Below, piece after piece: positions 1 to 6,680 of a stretch of DNA of 39,145 nt. The DNA is taken from the NCBI GenBank assembly GCA_964455375.1, contig CAYVXE010000035.1:1-39145 (forward strand), written 5' to 3'. This stretch comes from CAYVXE01 sp964455375 (GTDB taxonomy: Bacteria > Zhuqueibacterota > Zhuqueibacteria > Oceanimicrobiales > Oceanimicrobiaceae). The notes below the pieces were generated by a model, which was given only the letters and a program-made list of their open reading frames with translations, was not told the DNA's origin and ran no database searches. Position numbers and translations under genes: made by a program. Numbering within the stretch: the first letter of the stretch is position 1; each line of letters begins with the position of its first letter.

Positions 1-113
1 CAGAAACACCGGTCCTGGGCTACATTCGGGACGAAAAACTGCATTTGGATTTTCGTACCGTTTTCGAGAAAGAAGAGCCTGTTCTTAAATCCGTCTGTGA
101 AAAAATATTGTGA
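1..113 (+). CDS. selA: L-seryl-tRNA(Sec) selenium transferase, C-terminal end only
   Basis: Only the last 36 codons are present, read in the frame starting at base 3 and ending at the TGA at 111-113. The visible tail contains TPVLGYIRDEKLHLDFRTV. This fits the C-terminal pattern of SelA, in which a 'PVIGRI-(D/E)-x-L-x-LDLRTV' strand precedes a final acidic helix. SelA is the PLP enzyme that converts seryl-tRNA(Sec) to selenocysteinyl-tRNA(Sec) in the cytoplasm. If the call is right, the organism makes selenoproteins. The identification rests on a short tail, so it is moderately sure. No terminator is obvious between this stop and the groES promoter. Confidence 0.7.
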   Translation, partial: ETPVLGYIRDEKLHLDFRTVFEKEEPVLKSVCEKIL

Positions 114-202
114 ATTACCGATGTAGCCAAAGGTTCCCCGCTTCTTACTTGCCCTGCTTTTATTCTTCAATAGATTTTTCCTGAAAATTCCTCAAAAAAA
201 TC

Positions 203-231
203 TTGACTTTTAACGGCACGATTTATATATT
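203..231 (+). promoter_or_regulatory. Sigma-70-type promoter of groES-groEL
   Basis: TTGACT at 203-208 and TATATT at 226-231 are separated by exactly 17 bases. The CIRCE operator begins 13 bases downstream, as expected for an HrcA-repressed heat-shock operon. The same -35/-10 architecture recurs before several other units in this window. Confidence 0.8.
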
Positions 232-244
232 CTTGCCGTTAAAA

Positions 245-271
245 TTAGCACTCGTTGATTTTGAGTGCTAA
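245..271 (+). promoter_or_regulatory. CIRCE operator (HrcA binding site)
   Basis: TTAGCACTC (245-253), nine bases, then GAGTGCTAA (263-271) form a perfect 9-bp inverted repeat matching the CIRCE consensus. It lies around or just after the expected transcription start of groES. HrcA bound here would block transcription until heat shock inactivates it. hrcA itself is not in the window. Confidence 0.97.
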
Positions 272-329
272 CAGTTTTAAAGGTAAATAGTTTATTTATT
301 ACATAAGAATAAAATAAGGAGGTTGTTGA

Positions 330-614
330 ATGAACATTAAACCATTAGCTGATCGCGTTATTATTAAGCCTATGGACCCTGAAGAAAAGAAATCCGGTGG
401 AATTATTATTCCGGATACAGCTAAAGAAAAACCTCAGGAAGGTGAAATTATTGCTGTAGGTCCCGGCAAAGTGAATGATGCCGGAAATAAGGTTGCAATG
501 GAAGTAAAAAAAGGTGATAAAGTTTTATATGGCAAGTACTCAGGCACAGAAGTGACTGTGGACGGCAACGATTATTTAATCATGCGGGAAAGTGATATTT
601 TAGCAATTATATAG
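330..614 (+). CDS. groES: Co-chaperonin GroES (Hsp10)
   Basis: This 94-residue protein has the full length of the Hsp10 family. GroES forms the heptameric lid of the GroEL folding chamber in the cytoplasm. The N-terminus (MNIKPLADRVIIKP) is the family signature. The mobile loop that contacts GroEL is at about residues 17-35, with SGGIIIPDTAKEKP. A strong ribosome-binding site, AAGGAGG at 316-322, sits 7 bases before the ATG and fixes the start. It is the first gene of a two-gene operon behind the promoter at 203-231 and the CIRCE at 245-271, so heat-shock control by HrcA is expected. groEL follows after 45 bases. Confidence 0.98.
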   Translation: MNIKPLADRVIIKPMDPEEKKSGGIIIPDTAKEKPQEGEIIAVGPGKVNDAGNKVAMEVKKGDKVLYGKYSGTEVTVDGNDYLIMRESDILAII

Positions 615-659
615 TAAAAAGAGTCATTTTTGAAATTAATTACTGGAGGTAAATAGAAT

Positions 660-2297
660 ATGTCTTCAAAAATTGTGAGTTTTGGTTCTGATGCACGTTC
701 ATCCTTAAAAAAGGGTTTGGATCAACTGGCAGATGCTGTAAAGGTAACTCTTGGTCCCAAAGGGAGAAACGTTGTCATCGATAAAAAATTTGGAGCGCCG
801 ACGATTACCAAAGATGGTGTAACCGTGGCCAAAGAAATTGAACTTGAAGATCCCATCGAAAATATGGGCGCACAAATGGTAAAGGAAGTTGCTTCAAAGA
901 CGAGTGATTTAGCCGGTGATGGAACGACGACTGCTACCGTTTTAGCGCAAGCAATTTTCAGTCAGGGATTGAAGAACGTTACTGCAGGTTCAAATCCTAC
1001 CCATCTGAAACGGGGTATCGATAAAGCGGTCGAAAGTGTTGTCGCTCAATTGAAGGAGATGAGTAAGCCGGTCTCCGGAAATAAAAACGAAATTGCTCAG
1101 GTCGGTTCAATTTCTGCAAATAATGATATGACCATCGGTGAGCTTATTGCCGAAGCTATGGATAAAGTTGGTAAGGATGGCGTTATTACGGTTGAAGAAG
1201 CCAAAGGGACCGAAACGAATCTGGATGTTGTGGAAGGTATGCAGTTTGATCGCGGCTATCTCTCACCTTACTTTGTGACCAATCCGGAATCTATGGAAGT
1301 GGACCTTGAAGACCCGATGATTCTCATCCACGACAAGAAAATCAGCGTGATGAAGGATCTGCTGCCGGTACTTGAAAAGGTCGCGCAAATGGGCAAGCCG
1401 CTTTTGGTTGTCGCCGAAGACCTTGAAGGTGAAGCATTGGCTACCTTAGTGGTCAATAAGTTACGCGGTACGTTGAAAGTTGCTGCCGTTAAAGCTCCCG
1501 GATTTGGCGATCGTCGTAAGGCAATGTTGGAGGATATCGCTATTTTAACCGGTGGCCATGTTATTTCTGAAGATGCAGGCTTTAAACTGGAAAACGCTAC
1601 AGTTAATGATTTGGGTAGTGCAAAACGTGTGACCATCGATAAAGACAATACAACCCTCGTTGAAGGTGCAGGTTCTACTGAAGACATCAAGGGGCGTATT
1701 GGACAAATCAGAAAACAAATTGATATGTCCACATCTGATTACGACAAAGAAAAACTGCAGGAACGTTTAGCGAAACTTGCCGGTGGTGTTGCGGTGCTTA
1801 AAGTTGGCGCGGCAACTGAAGTTGAGATGAAGGAAAAGAAAGCCAGAGTGGAAGATGCACTTCACGCAACTCGTGCCGCCGTGGAAGAAGGTATTGTTCC
1901 CGGTGGTGGCGTTGCTCTTGTACGCTGCCTTAAAGCTCTGGACGGTTTAAAGTTAGAAGGCGACGAGAAAATCGGCGCTGAAATTGTCCGCCGTGCTTTG
2001 GAGGAACCGCTTCGTCAAATTGCCAACAATTCCGGTCAGGAAGGCTCAATCATTGTACAGAAAGTAAAAGATAACAATGATACTAATTTTGGGTTTAACG
2101 CTGAGACTGAGGAGTATGGTGATATGATCAAGATGGGTGTTCTTGACCCGACGAAAGTAACTCGCGTGGCTTTAGAAAATGCTGGTAGTGTTGCCGGTCT
2201 GTTACTGATGACCGAGACCACAATTGTCGACAAGCCTGAGCCTGAAAAACCAATGCCCCCAATGCCGGGTGGCGGTGGTATGGGCGGAATGTACTAA
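660..2297 (+). CDS. groEL: Chaperonin GroEL (Hsp60)
   Basis: This full-length 545-residue chaperonin assembles into the double-ring ATP-driven folding chamber. The equatorial ATP site includes LGPKGRNVV (about 31-39) and GDGTTTATVLAQ (about 86-97), with the catalytic Asp at about 87. The second equatorial half carries VEEGIVPGGGVAL near residue 410. The C-terminus ends in the flexible Gly/Met-rich tail PMPGGGGMGGMY, typical of the housekeeping GroEL copy. A GGAGG sequence lies just before the ATG. The gene is cotranscribed with groES and is followed by a strong terminator at 2321-2355, so the operon ends here. Confidence 0.99.
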   Translation: MSSKIVSFGSDARSSLKKGLDQLADAVKVTLGPKGRNVVIDKKFGAPTITKDGVTVAKEIELEDPIENMGAQMVKEVASKTSDLAGDGTTTATVLAQAIFSQGLKNVTAGSNPTHLKRGIDKAVESVVAQLKEMSKPVSGNKNEIAQVGSISANNDMTIGELIAEAMDKVGKDGVITVEEAKGTETNLDVVEGMQFDRGYLSPYFVTNPESMEVDLEDPMILIHDKKISVMKDLLPVLEKVAQMGKPLLVVAEDLEGEALATLVVNKLRGTLKVAAVKAPGFGDRRKAMLEDIAILTGGHVISEDAGFKLENATVNDLGSAKRVTIDKDNTTLVEGAGSTEDIKGRIGQIRKQIDMSTSDYDKEKLQERLAKLAGGVAVLKVGAATEVEMKEKKARVEDALHATRAAVEEGIVPGGGVALVRCLKALDGLKLEGDEKIGAEIVRRALEEPLRQIANNSGQEGSIIVQKVKDNNDTNFGFNAETEEYGDMIKMGVLDPTKVTRVALENAGSVAGLLLMTETTIVDKPEPEKPMPPMPGGGGMGGMY

Positions 2298-2320
2298 GCC
2301 GTTATAAATAAACGAATTAA

Positions 2321-2355
2321 AAAAGGCCGCTTGTCAAAAACAAGCGGCCTTTTTT
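2321..2355 (+). terminator. Rho-independent terminator of groES-groEL
   Basis: GGCCGCTTG (2325-2333) pairs perfectly with CAAGCGGCC (2341-2349) around a 7-base loop. The stem is flanked by an A-run before and a T-run (2350-2355) after, so it may work in both directions. Confidence 0.95.
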
Positions 2356-2359
2356 GTTC

Positions 2360-2388
2360 TTGACATAAATAGCAGTTTTTAATATATT
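2360..2388 (+). promoter_or_regulatory. Sigma-70-type promoter of the folB unit
   Basis: TTGACA (2360-2365) and TATATT (2383-2388) are spaced by 17 bases, directly after the groEL terminator. This separates folB-folK-dNK transcription from the chaperonin operon. Confidence 0.8.
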
Positions 2389-2439
2389 CGATCAAAATAA
2401 ACGAAGGAGAATCCCGAAGCGGTTATATTCGAAAATCAG

Positions 2440-2811
2440 ATGAGCCAAGACTTGCTAAAACTAAAAAATATGACTTTCCATGCATATCATGGTGTTTGGG
2501 ATGAGGAGAGGGAAATCGGACAGCGATTTGAAGTTGATGTGGAGTTGAAAATTGACGTCGGAAAAGCTGCTAAAACAGACCGTTTAAAAGACACCATCGA
2601 TTTATATAAAGTTTTCACTGAAGTGCAAAGCGTGATTGAGGGTGAAAAACATTTGCTCGTTGAAACGATGGCGGAGCGGGTGGCACAGCGTATTTTGGAA
2701 AGATTTACTCCCTTGGAAATACTGGTGCGCGTCAGAAAACCCCACGCGCCGATTAAAGGTATTCAGGACGGAATTGAAGTTGAAATTGTTCGGTCCAAGG
2801 AAATCAGTTAA
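2440..2811 (+). CDS. folB: Dihydroneopterin aldolase
   Basis: This 123-residue protein has the normal FolB length. It cleaves 7,8-dihydroneopterin to 6-hydroxymethyl-7,8-dihydropterin and glycolaldehyde in folate synthesis. The N-terminal strand and loop LKNMTFHAYHGVWDEE (about residues 7-22), including the conserved YHGV, are diagnostic. VETMAERVA (about 74-82) and VRVRKPHAPI near residue 100 match the helix and the Lys-Pro substrate strand. The ATG at 2440 lacks a close Shine-Dalgarno; the nearest AAGGAGA (2404-2410) is about 30 bases upstream, so the start is less certain than the identity. folK follows with no intergenic base. Confidence 0.95.
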   Translation: MSQDLLKLKNMTFHAYHGVWDEEREIGQRFEVDVELKIDVGKAAKTDRLKDTIDLYKVFTEVQSVIEGEKHLLVETMAERVAQRILERFTPLEILVRVRKPHAPIKGIQDGIEVEIVRSKEIS

Positions 2812-3318
2812 GTGCAAACCAAAAATATTTTCCTCGGTTTGGGGGCAAATCTCGGTGAACGGTTTTTGAACATTCAGTCAGCATTGTCAAAGATTCATTC
2901 GCTACAAGGAACCGAAATCCTGCGACGTTCATCACTGTATGAAACGGCTCCGGTGGGCTTTTTGCAGCAAGATGAGTTTTTGAATATGGTTGTGGAAATA
3001 GCAACCGTATTATCGCCAAATGCTTTGCTGGGCAACATTCATGCTATTGAAACCGAATTGGGCCGTATCCGCTATGAACGCTGGGGACCTCGTGTTATTG
3101 ATATAGACATTCTGTACTGGGGAAACGCCATCATGCAAACGCCTGATTTGACTATCCCCCATCCTGAAGCAGCCAAAAGACGTTTTGTGTTGGAGCCGCT
3201 ATGTGAGATTGCGCCGGAATTTAAGGCTCCTCCATACCATGAGATGATACGTCAGTTGCGTGATGAATTGGATGATATGAGTGCGGTAAAGCTGGTTGAG
3301 AGCCGGACTGTTTTGTGA
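2812..3318 (+). CDS. folK: 6-hydroxymethyl-7,8-dihydropterin pyrophosphokinase (HPPK)
   Basis: HPPK transfers pyrophosphate from ATP to the FolB product, the next step of folate synthesis. The protein is 168 residues from a GTG start that directly abuts the folB stop (TAA-GTG), so translational coupling is likely. An AAGGA lies in the end of folB at a suitable distance. Family features are the N-terminal FLGLGANLGER, the substrate segment YETAPVGF (about 43-50), and the HPPK signature RWGPRVIDIDIL (about 90-101) with the Mg-binding DxD. IPHPEAAKRRFVLEPL follows as expected. Placing folB and folK side by side puts consecutive pathway steps in one transcript. Confidence 0.97.
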   Translation: MQTKNIFLGLGANLGERFLNIQSALSKIHSLQGTEILRRSSLYETAPVGFLQQDEFLNMVVEIATVLSPNALLGNIHAIETELGRIRYERWGPRVIDIDILYWGNAIMQTPDLTIPHPEAAKRRFVLEPLCEIAPEFKAPPYHEMIRQLRDELDDMSAVKLVESRTVL

Positions 3319-3338
3319 GAATCGTAAAATGAGAGGGC

Positions 3339-3986
3339 ATGGTTTTGAGTTTGCAATATATTGCCATTGAAGGTGCCATCGGTGTGGGAAAGACGAGTTT
3401 GGCTCAAAAAATTGCCGATCATTATGGTGGTAAAATATTATTAGAACAGTTTGAAGAAAATCCTTTTTTGAAAGATTTTTATAGAAATCCACGTCAATTT
3501 TCTTTCCCAACGCAACTATTTTTCTTGCTCAGTCGTTACAAACAACAACAGGAGATTCCGCAAAGGGAGCTGTTCCATGATCTGCTCATTACGGATTATA
3601 TATTTGCCAAGGATCGAATTTTTGCTTCATTGAACCTGGAGGACCGCGAGTTGTTTTTATATGATAAAATTGCCTCGATGTTGGAGCGGGATGTACCAAA
3701 ACCGGATTTGGTGATTTATTTACAATCCAACACGGCGCGGTTAATGGCCAATATACGCAAACGCAATCGCGATTTCGAAAAGGACATCACAGAAGAATAT
3801 ATACGGGCGTTAAATGAATCGTACAATCAGTTTTTTTTCAATTATTCGGATTCACGATTGTTAATTGTCAATTCGACTGAGATAGATTTTGTTCACGACG
3901 AAGAAGATTTTGAAGAGCTTCTGCAACAAATCGTCAGACCGATTTCAGGAACGGTATATTATTCACCTCAAAAAAATAAAATGTAA
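3339..3986 (+). CDS. Deoxynucleoside kinase (deoxyadenosine/deoxyguanosine kinase type)
   Basis: This is a 215-residue P-loop kinase of the dCK/dGK family, which phosphorylates salvaged deoxynucleosides with ATP in the cytoplasm. The Walker A motif GAIGVGKT is at residues 12-19. EQFEENPFLKDFY (about 36-48) carries the Glu-Glu and Phe residues that contact the nucleoside. FPTQLFFLLSRYKQQ (about 56-70) is the usual substrate-cleft helix. KPDLVIYLQ near residue 120 leads to the LID region, NIRKRNRDFEKDI. The ATG follows a short AGAGG. A kinase of this type next to folK is an arrangement I associate with FCB genomes. Substrate preference cannot be read from the sequence. Confidence 0.9.
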   Translation: MVLSLQYIAIEGAIGVGKTSLAQKIADHYGGKILLEQFEENPFLKDFYRNPRQFSFPTQLFFLLSRYKQQQEIPQRELFHDLLITDYIFAKDRIFASLNLEDRELFLYDKIASMLERDVPKPDLVIYLQSNTARLMANIRKRNRDFEKDITEEYIRALNESYNQFFFNYSDSRLLIVNSTEIDFVHDEEDFEELLQQIVRPISGTVYYSPQKNKM

Positions 3987-3991
3987 CGCTC

Positions 3992-4171
3992 ATGCTTCGC
4001 TTGATTTTTTATGGTTTTTTGTTTTATTTTCTATACAAAATTTTTGGTAATCTTTCCGGAAAACTGTTCAGCAGTGAAAAACCAGAAGTGAAGGGAGAGA
4101 AGAATAAAAAAGATGACATCGACCTCAGTAAATTCGATGTTGAAGATGCGGATTTTGAAGACATTAAATGA
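3992..4171 (+). CDS. 59-residue membrane-anchored microprotein with acidic tail
   Basis: An ATG starts five bases after the kinase stop, giving a 59-codon frame in the same direction. Residues 1-19 form one hydrophobic aromatic helix (MLRLIFYGFLFYFLYKIF). They are followed by a charged linker with several Lys and Glu, then a strongly acidic end containing DLSKFDVEDADFEDIK. Short FCB proteins with one membrane helix and a D-A-(D/E)-F-E-(D/E)-(I/V) tail are familiar to me, but I know no function. The tight spacing and clear amino-acid bias argue that it is a real gene. There is no obvious Shine-Dalgarno, so translation may depend on coupling. Confidence 0.65.
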   Translation: MLRLIFYGFLFYFLYKIFGNLSGKLFSSEKPEVKGEKNKKDDIDLSKFDVEDADFEDIK

Positions 4172-4237
4172 GTTCCCTTGTTTCCCCTTTTTCTTGTGGT
4201 TGCAATAATCTTTCCTGCAAAAAAGTTGTTCATTCCT

Positions 4238-4266
4238 TTGATTTCTAATAAATTTTATCTTATATT
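4238..4266 (+). promoter_or_regulatory. Sigma-70-type promoter before the DUF5683-like gene
   Basis: TTGATT (4238-4243) and TATATT (4261-4266) are 17 bases apart in an A/T-rich gap. The predicted start of transcription lies about 30 bases before the ATG at 4302. Confidence 0.65.
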
Positions 4267-4301
4267 AAGAATCTTTTTTTTAAAATGATATCTAAGACGA
4301 T

Positions 4302-4817
4302 ATGATTCGCTTAACAGCTTTGTCGTTCTGTTGTGTCCTGTTTTTGTGGGTTGATTTGTTCGCTTTCCCTCAAGCGGAACTGATGTCGGTAAGAAAGACC
4401 TTCGAAGATAGTACACAAAATACAAAAGTTGGAAAAAAATCTCCCAGAGGTGCCATGTTGAGGTCTTTGGCCTTCCCGGGATGGGGTCAGGTTTACAATA
4501 AACAATATATTAAATCCGTGATTGTTTTTTCCGGAGTAACCTTTTTCGTGACGCAGATCATTCGTTTTAATCGAAATGCCAGGAATGCAGCCCCCGGCTC
4601 TGCGGAGCGAAATAGTTCCATCGATAAGAGAAACTTGCAATTCTGGCTCATCGGTGCTACAACAATGATAAGCATGCTCGATGCTTATATCGATGCAATT
4701 TTATATGATTTTGATGCTGGTCCCAGTTTAAAGTTGAGAATTGGAACAATAAGAAGTCATCATCCTTATCCTAACAAACCGATGCCGTTAGGCGTAACGA
4801 TACAAGCAAAATTTTAG
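4302..4817 (+). CDS. DUF5683-like membrane protein
   Basis: This 171-residue protein has no assigned reaction. The first 20 residues (hydrophobic, then FAFPQAE) look like a signal peptide. The segment SPRGAMLRSLAFPGWGQVYN (about 48-67) is the hallmark of the DUF5683 family seen in FCB genomes. It is followed by a membrane segment at about 73-86 and a second at about 121-135 (FWLIGATTMISMLDAYIDA). The family is thought to be envelope-associated, but I know of no established function. There is no strong ribosome-binding site before the ATG. The gene stands alone behind its own promoter at 4238-4266, with 74 bases to the transporter gene. Confidence 0.75.
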   Translation: MIRLTALSFCCVLFLWVDLFAFPQAELMSVRKTFEDSTQNTKVGKKSPRGAMLRSLAFPGWGQVYNKQYIKSVIVFSGVTFFVTQIIRFNRNARNAAPGSAERNSSIDKRNLQFWLIGATTMISMLDAYIDAILYDFDAGPSLKLRIGTIRSHHPYPNKPMPLGVTIQAKF

Positions 4818-4876
4818 TAAAAAAATGGGCTTTTCTTAAATCTCTTAAATTGAATGTGCATTCATAAACGCCACAT

Positions 4877-4882
4877 GGAGGG
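4877..4882 (+). promoter_or_regulatory. Ribosome-binding site that favours the ATG at 4892
   Basis: GGAGGG lies 9 bases before ATG (4892) and 6 bases before an overlapping TTG (4889). ATG is the stronger codon, so 4892 is preferred. Confidence 0.6.
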
Positions 4883-4891
4883 AAAATATTG

Positions 4892-6274
4892 ATGAAAACG
4901 CATTCCAGCGAACGCGGTAATTGGTCTTCGAAATTGGGATTCATTTTAGCCGCAGCCGGTTCAGCTATTGGGCTTGGCAATATCTGGCGATTCCCGACGA
5001 CAGCAGGGCAAAATGGTGGTGCGGCATTTGTCGTCGTCTATTTAATTGCAGTTATTTTTATTTGTCTCGCCGTTATGCTTGGTGAACTGATGTTGGGACG
5101 CCATACGCAAAAAAATCCCGTAGGCATGTACAAAAAACTTGCTCCGGGAACTGCATGGAAATATTTTGGCGTCTTGGGAGTTTTGACCGGTTGGGGAATT
5201 TCGTCTTTTTACAGCGTGGTTGCCGGTTGGACCCTCGGTTATATTTTTAAAACCGCAACCGGTGTTTTCACAAACTTAAACTCAGAACAAATCGGCAATG
5301 TGTTTGGTCATTTTGTGGGAAATCCGGTGGGCTCCATCGGACTGCACGCAGCATTCATGGTCTTAACGATGTTAATTCTTTATGGTGGCGTCAAAGCTGG
5401 CATCGAGCGTTGGACGAAGATTTTGATGCCGATGCTTTTTCTTATTTTGATCCTCCTTGTGGTGCGTTCGGTTACACTAAAGGGCGGACATCTCGGTCTT
5501 GCATTTTTCCTGCAACCAAAATGGGATGAACTTACCGGAAGAGGCGTCATTGCTGCAGTGGGGCAGGCGTTCTTTTCTCTTAGCCTTGGCATGGGGACAA
5601 TGATTACCTACGGCAGTTATCTGTCAAAAAAAGATAACCTGATTTCATCTGCCTCCTGGGTTGCTGCTCTGGACACGATTATTGCCCTTCTCGCCGGTCT
5701 GGCCATTTTCCCCGCTCTCTTCGCCGTCGGACTAAAACCAACCATGGGCGCCGGACTTATTTTCGTGGTTTTGCCGAATCTTTTTAATGAAATTTTTTTA
5801 GGTCAGCTTTTTGGAACCGGTTTTTTTATTTTACTGGCTATTGCTGCGGTGACGTCGCTGATTTCCATTGTGGAAGTACCTGCCGCATATTTTATTGATG
5901 AACTAAAGTGGTCACGGAGAAAAGCGGTATCCGTATCCGGTGTGGGAGCTTTCATCGCCGGTATCCCTGCAGCCTTGAGTCTGGGCGCGGTGGACTGGCT
6001 GTCCAATCTGGTTTCCATCGAGGGACGAAATTATGGATTCCTGGATTTGATGAATTTGCTGTTCGGCCAATATTCACTTATTATCGGCTCATTGGGCGTT
6101 GCCATCTTTGTAGGCTGGAAATGGGGTATTGCAAATGCATTAAAGGAAATCGGAGATGGACATCCGAATTTCAAATATATAAAAACATTTTCTTTTGTTG
6201 TGCGTTTTTTAGCGCCTGTTTCAATCGCCGGTTTGTTGATTTATTTATTAGTTAATCCGAATGCGTTTGCCTAA
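4892..6274 (+). CDS. Sodium-dependent transporter, neurotransmitter:sodium symporter (NSS/SNF) family
   Basis: This is a 460-residue inner-membrane carrier of the LeuT fold, which imports amino acids or similar small molecules with Na+. The N-terminal signature is clear: FILAAAGSAIGLGNIWRFP followed by GGAAFVVVYL. These are helix 1, with the unwound Na+/substrate site, and helix 2. SLSLGMGTMITYGSYL (about 229-244) matches helix 6. About 11-12 membrane helices can be counted, as in bacterial NSS members. The substrate cannot be deduced. The end of the gene overlaps the next start by 14 bases, so it is probably cotranscribed with the YfiM-like gene and purF. Confidence 0.93.
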   Translation: MKTHSSERGNWSSKLGFILAAAGSAIGLGNIWRFPTTAGQNGGAAFVVVYLIAVIFICLAVMLGELMLGRHTQKNPVGMYKKLAPGTAWKYFGVLGVLTGWGISSFYSVVAGWTLGYIFKTATGVFTNLNSEQIGNVFGHFVGNPVGSIGLHAAFMVLTMLILYGGVKAGIERWTKILMPMLFLILILLVVRSVTLKGGHLGLAFFLQPKWDELTGRGVIAAVGQAFFSLSLGMGTMITYGSYLSKKDNLISSASWVAALDTIIALLAGLAIFPALFAVGLKPTMGAGLIFVVLPNLFNEIFLGQLFGTGFFILLAIAAVTSLISIVEVPAAYFIDELKWSRRKAVSVSGVGAFIAGIPAALSLGAVDWLSNLVSIEGRNYGFLDLMNLLFGQYSLIIGSLGVAIFVGWKWGIANALKEIGDGHPNFKYIKTFSFVVRFLAPVSIAGLLIYLLVNPNAFA

Positions 6275-6680
6275 ATTTAAATATTTCTTTTTGATTTTTG
6301 TGTTATTTTTCTGCTTTGTTAATTGGCAGCCGATCCGTGGTTTACCAAAAAATGAAACCAACGGTTTGTCCGGCAGGCTGAATCAGGCTGTGAAGCAGAT
6401 GACCGCAAACAAGCATAAAGATCCGTGGCCGGGAAAAGATAAGTTTCAGCATTTTCTGGTCAGCGCCTTTCTGACGGGATATACGTATCTGGCATTAAAG
6501 GAATCGCTGGATGTGTCTAAAGATCACGCTACTGTTTGGGGAGGCAGTGTGAGTTTATCCATTGGAATTGGCAAAGAAGCCTTCGATTTAAAAAGCAAAA
6601 AAGGGCACGCCAGTTTTAAAGATTTGTTAGCAGATGTTTTGGGTGTGGCGTCTGCTGTATTTTTCATTCAAATTTTGTGA
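6261..6680 (+). CDS. YfiM/DUF2279-like membrane-associated protein
   Basis: This 139-residue protein has an N-terminal hydrophobic segment (about 8-22), probably a signal or anchor. After a charged spacer comes DKFQHFLVSAFLTGYTYL (60-77). Then GIGKEAFDLKSKKGHASFKD and LLADVLGVASAVF follow near the end. The order D-K-x-x-H-F, G-x-G-K-E-x-x-D, S-x-K-D-L-x-A-D-x-L-G is the pattern of the YfiM/DUF2279 family, whose function is not established. The conserved His, Glu and Asp residues in membrane-adjacent helices suggest a site, but this is inference. It overlaps the transporter end by 14 bases and the purF GTG by 4 bases. Confidence 0.75.
   Translation: MRLPKFKYFFLIFVLFFCFVNWQPIRGLPKNETNGLSGRLNQAVKQMTANKHKDPWPGKDKFQHFLVSAFLTGYTYLALKESLDVSKDHATVWGGSVSLSIGIGKEAFDLKSKKGHASFKDLLADVLGVASAVFFIQIL

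Noticed and set aside
114..202. Possible RNA gene or terminator between selA and the groES promoter
   Set aside because: I found no stable stem with a T-run and no tRNA-like or SECIS-like structure by eye.
1268..1732. 154-codon open frame on the minus strand inside groEL
   Set aside because: It is fully antisense to a strongly conserved gene and has Ser-rich shadow composition with no recognisable motif.
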